A DNA stretch of 64,000 bases from NCBI RefSeq assembly GCF_013363975.1, contig NZ_JABWGN010000023.1:59154-123153 (forward strand), read 5' to 3'. Below the pieces are notes generated by a model, which was given only the letters and a program-made list of their open reading frames with translations, ran no database searches and had not been told where the DNA came from. The DNA is from Nonomuraea montanisoli. GTDB taxonomy: Bacteria > Actinomycetota > Actinomycetes > Streptosporangiales > Streptosporangiaceae. Position numbers and translations under genes: made by a program. Positions 58,652 through 64,000 of this stretch are shown piece by piece; the first letter of the stretch is position 1; each line of letters opens with the position of its first letter.

Positions 58652-59152
58652 TTGAATCCCGACCAGCAACGCGACTTCACCGAGTTCGTCACCACCCGCT
58701 CCGACAGTCTGATCAGGCTCGCCTATCTCCTGACCAACGATCAGCATGCCGCCGAGGACCTGCTCCAGACGGCGCTGGCCAAGACTGCCGGACACTGGCG
58801 GCGCATCCGCGACAATCCGGAGGCGTACGTACGCCAGGTCATGTACCACGAACAGGTCGGACGCTGGCGAAGTCCGCGCTGGGGCCGCGAACGGCTGGTC
58901 CTGACGCCTCCCGACCGGGCCACGGACGACCGGACTCACGAGGTCGAGGCGCGCGTCACCCTGGCCCGGGCGCTGCGGGTCCTGCCGGCGCGCAAGAGGG
59001 CGGTCCTGGTGCTGCGTTACTACGAGGACCTCTCGGAGTCCGAGGTCGCGAAGATCATGGGCTGCTCGGTGGGGACCGTGCGCAGCCAGACCCACCAAGC
59101 CGTCGCCCGGTTGCGCGAACTGATCGGCGAGACCGTCGCCCTGGAGGCCTGA
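58652..59152 (+). CDS. SigE-family (ECF-type) RNA polymerase sigma factor
   Basis: 166 residues from a TTG with GAGGAG five bases upstream, which decides the start. Region 2 is RSDSLIRLAYLLTNDQHAAEDLLQTALAKTAGHWRRI. Region 4 is ALRVLPARKRAVLVLRYYEDLSESEVAKIMGCSVGTVRSQTHQA. This is the actinobacterial SigE-family ECF pattern. The next gene starts 1 bp after the stop and encodes a one-helix membrane protein, probably its regulator. Confidence 0.94.
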   Translation: MNPDQQRDFTEFVTTRSDSLIRLAYLLTNDQHAAEDLLQTALAKTAGHWRRIRDNPEAYVRQVMYHEQVGRWRSPRWGRERLVLTPPDRATDDRTHEVEARVTLARALRVLPARKRAVLVLRYYEDLSESEVAKIMGCSVGTVRSQTHQAVARLRELIGETVALEA

Positions 59153-59153
59153 G

Positions 59154-60029
59154 ATGACCATCGACGAACAGCGGATCTCCGCGGAACTGCGACGGATGGC
59201 GGACGAGGCCAGGCCCGTCGACGCGCCCGCCTACGCCACCCGGGCACGGACCGCCGCCCTGTGGCGCCGGCGCACGTCATGGTCGGTCGCCGGGCTCGCC
59301 GCGGCGGCCTCGGTGATCACCTCGCTGATCGTGACCACCACTTCCGGGGGCTCCGGCCAGGTCACCGCGGCGAGGGTGGAACACCTGCCGGACAACACCC
59401 CCGCGCAGTCGCGGGCCGTGCGCGAGTGCATGCCCAAGGGAGGGCCCGTGCACAACATGGACGGGAATCGGCGGATGACGGAGTACGGCACGGTCAAGGA
59501 CTTCCGGCTGCTGGTGGAGTACCGGGACAAGGGCGGGTCGACCGCTCTGGTCGGCAGCCGGTCCGGCTTCGTCCTGTGCACGCCGACCCCGCAGAAGGAG
59601 TTCGCGGAACGGGCGGTCTTCACCTACTGGGGGTTCAGGGCTCCGGGGAACATGTCCGGCTTCTCGGGCGCCCTTCAGGTGGACGCCTACACCTCGCACA
59701 CGCGCTCGTACGCGGAGGGTCCGGAACGGATCCAGAAGGACGACATCTACCGGGTCGTCGTCGGCCGGGTGAGAACGGACACGCGACGGGTCGAGATCGA
59801 CTGGGCGGACGGACGGCGTACCGAGGCGCGCCTGGCCAACGGCTTCTTCATCGCCCGGGTGCCGGGGAGGGTGGTCGCGGACCCCGATGGCGGCAAGGAC
59901 GCCGACGGCAAGCCGATCGACGTCCTGGATTCGCCACCGGTCACGGTCACCGCCTACGGCTCGCGGGCCCAGATCCTGGAACAGGAGAAGAACGTGGCGT
60001 TCGCCCCCTTGGGCCGGGGAACCGAATGA
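59154..60029 (+). CDS. Membrane protein co-encoded with the sigma factor, possible anti-sigma factor
   Basis: 291 residues. The N-terminal cytoplasmic segment of about 40 residues (RISAELRRMADEARPVDAPAYA) is followed by one transmembrane helix (WSVAGLAAAASVITSLIVTT) and an extracytoplasmic part of about 225 residues with two cysteines (RECMPKG, VLCTPTP). The layout and 1-bp spacing to the sigma gene fit an anti-sigma or sensor partner, although the short N-terminus has no recognisable zinc-binding anti-sigma motif. Function inferred from position. Confidence 0.78.
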   Translation: MTIDEQRISAELRRMADEARPVDAPAYATRARTAALWRRRTSWSVAGLAAAASVITSLIVTTTSGGSGQVTAARVEHLPDNTPAQSRAVRECMPKGGPVHNMDGNRRMTEYGTVKDFRLLVEYRDKGGSTALVGSRSGFVLCTPTPQKEFAERAVFTYWGFRAPGNMSGFSGALQVDAYTSHTRSYAEGPERIQKDDIYRVVVGRVRTDTRRVEIDWADGRRTEARLANGFFIARVPGRVVADPDGGKDADGKPIDVLDSPPVTVTAYGSRAQILEQEKNVAFAPLGRGTE

Positions 60030-60031
60030 CC

Positions 60032-60634
60032 TCAGGCGGGCACGTCGGCCACGCGGGGGGCGATCCGGCCGAACAGGTCGCCGATCGTGGTCAGAGCGGC
60101 GGCGTGCAGGACGCCGGCCGGGATCGGCGTGCCGTCCGGGCCCGCCAGCGGCCGGGTCGCGCACGCCTCGCCCACGACGGTGGGCCGGTAGCCGAGGTTG
60201 AACGCGCCCTGGGCGGTGAACTGCACGCACATGTGGGTCATGAAGCCCGCCAGCACCAGGTCCGGCCCGGCGTCGAGCCGGCGCAGCGTCTCCAGCAGGT
60301 CGGTCTCGTGGAACGAGTTCGGGAAACGCTTCACCACGACCGGTTCGCCGTCCCGGGGCGCGACGGCCGAGGCGATCTGCCCGATCTCGGCGCGGATGTC
60401 GTACGGGGTGCCTTCGCCGCCGTCGTTGACGACGTGCACCACGGGGGTTCCCGCGGCGCGGGCCCGGTCCAGCAGGCGGGCGGCGGCGTCCAGGGCCAGG
60501 TCGGCGTCCGGGAGCGCCATGACGCCGGTTCGGTAGGTGTTCTGGAAGTCGATCATGATCAGGGTGCCGGCGGACAGCTCCGGCAACGCGCCGTCCAGGC
60601 CGATCACGTCGCGCAGGGTCGTCGAAACAGTCAT
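60032..60634 (-). CDS. Isochorismatase-family cysteine hydrolase
   Basis: 200 residues, with AGGAGG five bases before the ATG. The catalytic triad is visible as Asp in LIMIDFQN, Lys in VVVKRFPNSF and Cys in AGFMTHMCVQFTA. Family members hydrolyse isochorismate, nicotinamide or N-carbamoyl compounds. It follows a GlxA-type regulator gene on the same strand by 85 bp, a common pairing in which the regulator controls the hydrolase. Convergent with the membrane protein gene at 60029. Confidence 0.93.
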   Translation of the reverse strand: MTVSTTLRDVIGLDGALPELSAGTLIMIDFQNTYRTGVMALPDADLALDAAARLLDRARAAGTPVVHVVNDGGEGTPYDIRAEIGQIASAVAPRDGEPVVVKRFPNSFHETDLLETLRRLDAGPDLVLAGFMTHMCVQFTAQGAFNLGYRPTVVGEACATRPLAGPDGTPIPAGVLHAAALTTIGDLFGRIAPRVADVPA

Positions 60635-60719
60635 CTCGTCCTCCTGAGTTTTCCGGTAAGTCCGGCCGGGGTTGTCGGGAATTCCGCCGGCCGAGGTCGT
60701 GGGGGTGTGGGAAGCGAAG

Positions 60720-61694
60720 TCAGGCGGCGGTGCGGAACCGTCGCCGGTAGGCCGCCGGGGTGGTGCCGAGCCGCCGCCGGAACGCCCGGTGCAGCGTCTC
60801 CACCGAGCCCAGGCCGCACGCGGCGGCGACCTGGTCGAGCGGCTCGTCACCGCCCTCCAGCAGCCGCCGCGCCGCCTCCACCCGGGCCGCCTCCACGTAG
60901 GCGGCCGGGGTGACACCGGTCTCCTTGCGGAAGACCCGGGCGAAGTGCCGCTCGCTGAGGCACATCCGCTCGGCGAGCGCCGCCGCCGACAGGTCGGCGA
61001 CGAGGTTCGTGGTGATCCACGCCCGCAGCTCGTCGATGTCGCGGCGCTCGCTCGGGGCCAGCCACAGCGGGACGCTGAACTGGCTCTGCCCGCCCGGCCG
61101 CTTGAGGTACATCACCAGTTGCCGGGCGACCGCCAGGGCGAGCCGTTCGCCGTGGTCCTCGGCGACCAGGGCGAGCGCGAGATCCATGCACGCGGTGATG
61201 CCCGCGCCCGTCCAGACGTTCCCCGACCGGACGTAGATCGGGTCGGGGTCCACGGTGACGTCGGGATGCTCGGCGGCCAGCCGGTCGGCGGTGGCCCAGT
61301 GCGTGGTCGCCGTCCGGCCCGACAGCAGCCCGGCGGCGGCCAGCAGGTGCGCGCCGACGCACACCGAGGCGACCCGGCCGGCGTGCCGGGCGGTCTCGGC
61401 GATCCAGCCGACCAGGGCCGGATCGATCACCGGCGTGCCGGCGCCGTCCACCGCACCGGGCACCACGAGCGTGTCCACCCGCTCGCCGACCTGGTCGAAC
61501 GGCAGGTCGGTGGCGAGCCGGACCCCGGCGCTGGTCCGCACCTGGCCGCCGTCGGGCCCGGCCAGGAGCACCTGGTACGGCGTCCCTCCGGACATCTCCC
61601 GGTTCGCGACCGCGAACACCTCCGCGGGCCCGGTGACATCGAGAAGATCGACATCGGGGAACACGGCGACGACGACACGGTGCGGAGCGGACAT
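60720..61694 (-). CDS. GlxA-type transcriptional regulator (DJ-1/PfpI domain + AraC HTH)
   Basis: 324 residues. The N-terminal DJ-1/PfpI-like domain (about 5-170) has VASVCVGAHLLAAAGLLSG at the nucleophile elbow, with Cys present. The C-terminal AraC domain has two helix-turn-helix motifs (SAAALAERMCLSERHFARVF and LDQVAAACGLGSVETLHRAF). GlxA-like regulators control amino acid, nitrogen or amide metabolism. Presumed regulator of the isochorismatase-family gene. Divergent from the ArsR-like gene by 122 bp. Confidence 0.94.
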   Translation of the reverse strand: MSAPHRVVVAVFPDVDLLDVTGPAEVFAVANREMSGGTPYQVLLAGPDGGQVRTSAGVRLATDLPFDQVGERVDTLVVPGAVDGAGTPVIDPALVGWIAETARHAGRVASVCVGAHLLAAAGLLSGRTATTHWATADRLAAEHPDVTVDPDPIYVRSGNVWTGAGITACMDLALALVAEDHGERLALAVARQLVMYLKRPGGQSQFSVPLWLAPSERRDIDELRAWITTNLVADLSAAALAERMCLSERHFARVFRKETGVTPAAYVEAARVEAARRLLEGGDEPLDQVAAACGLGSVETLHRAFRRRLGTTPAAYRRRFRTAA

Positions 61695-61780
61695 GCATTC
61701 ATTGTCACCGGTATGACCTGGTGGCCGCCATGACGGTGTTCTGTCACATCCGGACACAGCCCCACATTCCAAAGGTTCCC

Positions 61781-61834
61781 TTGACATCTCTGCGTTGCCG
61801 ACCCAGGATTCCAAGCATGTCTTTGGAATCCTGG
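61781..61834 (+). promoter_or_regulatory. Leaderless promoter with 12-bp inverted-repeat operator at the ArsR-like gene
   Basis: TTGACA (61781-61786) is followed after 17 bp by CAGGAT (61804-61809), predicting a transcript starting at or next to the ATG at 61817. CCAGGATTCCAA (61803-61814) and TTGGAATCCTGG (61823-61834) are perfect 12-bp arms with an 8-bp centre that holds the start codon. An extra half-site, ATTCCAAAGG, lies at 61766. A repressor bound here would cover both the -10 box and the start. Confidence 0.75.
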
Positions 61835-62416
61835 AGGAAGCGGCCACGACGGGTGCTCGACGACCCCGCCGCCATGCGGGCCTTCGCCCATCCCGTCCGT
61901 CTGGCGCTGCACGAGCTGCTGATGCGGGCCGGCGCCACGACCGCCGCGGACGCCGCCCGCGAGGTCGGCATCAGCCAGGCACTGGCCTCCTACCACCTGC
62001 GGCAGCTCGCCAAGTACGGCTTCGTGGAGCAGGCCGAGGCGCGCGACGAGCGGGAGCGGCCCTGGAAGGCGACGTCACTCACCCAGGAGTGGTCCGACGC
62101 GGGCTCGACCCCCGAGACCTCGGCCGCCCGCGGCCTGCTGGAACAGGTCATCGCCGAACGGGCACTGTCGCGGCTGGCCGAATGGCAGGAGCGCCGCGCG
62201 GACGAGCCCGACACCTGGCGCAACGCCGGCGGGATCGGCAACTCCTACCTCTACGTCACGCCTGACGAGCTCGCCTCGTTCGACGCCGCGATCAATCGCC
62301 TGCTGGAGCCGCTGATGGCGCGGATCGCCGACCCGTCCGAGCGGCCGGAGGGGGCCCGGCCCGTCCTGCTGACCACCCTCGTGGTCCCGCTCCCGGCGAC
62401 CGGCACCGGTGACTGA
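61817..62416 (+). CDS. ArsR-like helix-turn-helix transcriptional regulator
   Basis: 199 residues from the ATG at 61817. The winged helix reads RAFAHPVRLALHELLMRAGATTAADAAREVGISQALASYHLRQLAKYGFVEQ (about 20-75), of the ArsR/HTH_20 kind that dimerises and senses a small molecule. The C-terminal part (YVTPDELASFDAAINRLLEPL) is typical of the non-metal subgroup linked to MFS pumps. No zinc-type cysteine box is present. It overlaps the MFS gene by 8 bp and probably represses its own operon through the inverted repeat that surrounds its start codon. Confidence 0.92.
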   Translation: MSLESWRKRPRRVLDDPAAMRAFAHPVRLALHELLMRAGATTAADAAREVGISQALASYHLRQLAKYGFVEQAEARDERERPWKATSLTQEWSDAGSTPETSAARGLLEQVIAERALSRLAEWQERRADEPDTWRNAGGIGNSYLYVTPDELASFDAAINRLLEPLMARIADPSERPEGARPVLLTTLVVPLPATGTGD

Positions 62417-63749
62417 CGCCAGGGACGCCACTCTGCCGGGAGACGAACCGGCGGGGGCGGCCACGAGCGCCCCGGAGAAGTCGGCGGCGGAGGCGCCGGG
62501 CGGGATCCGGAGCCTGCTCGGGGGGAACCGCAACTACCGGCGGCTGCTCTCGGCCGGGCTGATCTCGCAGACCGGCGACTGGGTCGTCAGCACCGGCCTG
62601 GCGTACCACGTCTACGTCCTCACCGGGTCCACCCTGTCCAGCGCCGCCATGCTGCTGGCCGCCCGCCTGCCGGACGTCCTGCTCGGCTCACTGGCGGGGG
62701 TGCTCGCCGACCGGTGGGACCGCCGCAGGCTCCTGGTGATCACGGACGTGCTGCTCGCGTCAGGGCTGCTGCCTCTGCTGGTGGTACGCGAGCCGGGTCA
62801 GGTCGGGATCGTCTACGCCGTCGCCCTGTGGACCGGCGTGCTCAGTACGGTCCTGTTCCCCGCCCAGAAGGCCCTCGTGCCCCAGATCGTGGCCGCCTCC
62901 CAGCTCGTCAGGGCCAACGCGCTGCACGGGCAGAGCGGTCAGGCCGCCAGGCTGCTGGGCGCGCTGGCGGGCGGGGTCGCGGTCGGCGCGGGCGGGCTGG
63001 CCGCCGTCGTGTGGATCGGTGCGGCCGGTTTCCTGATCTCCGCGCTCCTGCTGGCACGCCTGCGAACGCCCGCCCGCCGCGCCACCGCCGCGACGACGAT
63101 GGGCGGTCAGTGGATCTCCGGGCTGCGGCTGGCCAGGACGAACCGCGGCGTGCGCCTGCTGGTGGCGTACATGGTGATCACGGGAGTGGGCGAGGGCATC
63201 TTCGGGACGCTCGCGGCGCCGTTCGTGGCCGATGTGCTCGGCGGACGCGGGGACGCGTACGGGCTGTTCATGTCGGCGCAGGCAGTCGGCGGGATCGCCG
63301 GTGGTCTGGCGATCGCCGCCCGTCCGGCCAACGCCACGCCGCGGGCGCTGCTGGGGTGGGGCACGGTCGCTTTCGGCCTGGCCGACCTGGCGCTGTTCAC
63401 CTACCCCCTCCTGACGCGTGAGCTGTGGCCGGCCATCGCGCTGATCGGCCTGGCCGGGATACCGGCCGCGGCGGCGGTGGCGGGGCTGACCACGTTCGCC
63501 CAGACGGCCACCGGCGGCGACCGGGTGGGCGCGGTGTTCGGGATCCTCGTCAGCGCGCAGGCCGCCACGTCGCTGCTCGGGACGGCGCTGGCGGGCGTGC
63601 TCGGCGAACGGTTCGGCATTGTCCCGACGCTCTGCCTGCACGCGGGCGGGGCGATCACGGCGGGTCTGCTCGTGGTGGCGAGAGCGCGCCACCGTCATGG
63701 CACCTCGCGTCGATGCCGCCCTGTCCGGGAGGCCGGACAGGGCGGGTGA
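62409..63749 (+). CDS. MFS transporter (EntS/MFS_3-like exporter)
   Basis: 446 residues from a GTG that overlaps the regulator's last codons. A polar N-terminus of about 40 residues is followed by twelve hydrophobic segments. The first loop has LADRWDRRRLLVITD and the middle FPAQKALVPQIV, seen in the EntS/MFS_3 branch that exports siderophores or antibiotics. It is co-transcribed with the ArsR-like regulator. Substrate unknown. The C-terminal 20 residues are basic. Confidence 0.93.
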   Translation: MTDARDATLPGDEPAGAATSAPEKSAAEAPGGIRSLLGGNRNYRRLLSAGLISQTGDWVVSTGLAYHVYVLTGSTLSSAAMLLAARLPDVLLGSLAGVLADRWDRRRLLVITDVLLASGLLPLLVVREPGQVGIVYAVALWTGVLSTVLFPAQKALVPQIVAASQLVRANALHGQSGQAARLLGALAGGVAVGAGGLAAVVWIGAAGFLISALLLARLRTPARRATAATTMGGQWISGLRLARTNRGVRLLVAYMVITGVGEGIFGTLAAPFVADVLGGRGDAYGLFMSAQAVGGIAGGLAIAARPANATPRALLGWGTVAFGLADLALFTYPLLTRELWPAIALIGLAGIPAAAAVAGLTTFAQTATGGDRVGAVFGILVSAQAATSLLGTALAGVLGERFGIVPTLCLHAGGAITAGLLVVARARHRHGTSRRCRPVREAGQGG

Positions 63750-63805
63750 CGTGGCCCTCATGCGGCGATGATGCTCGGGCGATGTCGGCCCGCCGGCATG
63801 CCGCT

Positions 63806-63877
63806 ATGACGGTCTGCCGTCGGGCCGTCAGCTCTGAAGGCATGACGGTCTGCCGTCGGGCCGTCAGCTCTGGAGGC
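63806..63877. repeat. 36-bp tandem duplication over a stop codon
   Basis: ATGACGGTCTGCCGTCGGGC and 16 more bases (63806-63841) are followed directly by a near-identical copy (63842-63877). The second copy contains the stop of the minus-strand DUF4097-like gene. The 118-bp gap after the MFS gene is otherwise empty. Confidence 0.9.
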
Positions 63878-64000
63878 TGCGGGCGGTGATGTCGCCGCTG
63901 GACGTGGTGGCGTGGATGTCGAGCTCGGCGCTGCCGTCGTTCCTCAGGGCGTTGGTGATGCGGCCGTGGGTGGTGCCGGCGTCCAGGGCGGCCGAGACTC
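63868..64000 (-). CDS. DUF4097-like protein (partial, C-terminal end only)
   Basis: Only the last 43 or so codons are in the window. The frame reads ...THGRITNALRNDGSAELDIHATTSSGDITARSLQS. The alternating short beta-strand pattern and T-S-S-G-D-I repeat are typical of DUF4097/putative adhesin beta-helix proteins, often next to PadR regulators. The stop codon is part of the 36-bp duplication. Confidence 0.7.

Noticed and set aside
1..64000. tRNA, rRNA, replication origin, transposase or integrase
   Set aside because: I looked for these and recognised none. Without a covariance search, a single tRNA could have been missed.

Overview
The base composition is very high in G+C, coding density is high, many genes overlap as ATGA or GTGA, and several starts are GTG or TTG. 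With a conservon operon, an AfsR-type SARP regulator, a class III lanthipeptide locus and a bacterial diterpene locus, this points to a chromosomal segment of a filamentous actinomycete. I infer a Streptosporangiales/Nonomuraea-like organism; no rRNA or other taxonomic marker is present to prove it.

Layout. 1-5142 is a class III lanthipeptide locus on the minus strand: a sensor kinase, the LanKC synthetase, a 43-residue precursor and a truncated ABC exporter. 5279-16755 holds an aldo/keto reductase, an AfsR-like SARP/NB-ARC regulator, a secreted serine hydrolase, PolX, a metallo-beta-lactamase-fold protein and an FAD monooxygenase. 16782-26766 is accessory metabolism with local regulators: a decayed SDR, an alpha/beta hydrolase, an NmrA/TetR divergent pair, a molybdopterin oxidoreductase, a wax ester synthase, two TetR regulators, a DHA2 efflux pump and a second aldo/keto reductase. 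26932-31247 is a compact diterpenoid locus (P450, class II DxDTT cyclase, class I DDxxD/NDxxTxxxE synthase), divergent from a complete conservon cvnABCD (31453-35210).

35275-47900 is transport and control: an ActP-like symporter with DUF485 partner, a sugar ABC transporter with a PLP enzyme and LacI regulator, a TPR protein and pirin, and a second symporter/DUF485 pair led by a LytS/LytTR two-component system. 47912-52730 holds small housekeeping-type genes and a holin/DUF3618/BrkB envelope operon. 52760-53506 is a scar of two gene remnants. 53560-64000 holds a TetR/SDR pair, a MazG-like protein, a nucleotidyltransferase, WrbA, a serine hydrolase, a SigE-type sigma factor with a membrane partner, an isochorismatase with a GlxA-type regulator, an ArsR-like regulator with an MFS pump, and a partial DUF4097 protein.

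Two patterns cut across the window. First, imperfect tandem repeats of 18-42 bp, always multiples of three, expand linkers or N-termini in frame in at least six proteins. Second, tandem duplications of about 12-36 bp repeatedly include or abut a gene's stop codon. Several regulators also sit beside clear palindromic or phased repeat operators. No tRNA, rRNA, insertion sequence or CRISPR array was recognised.
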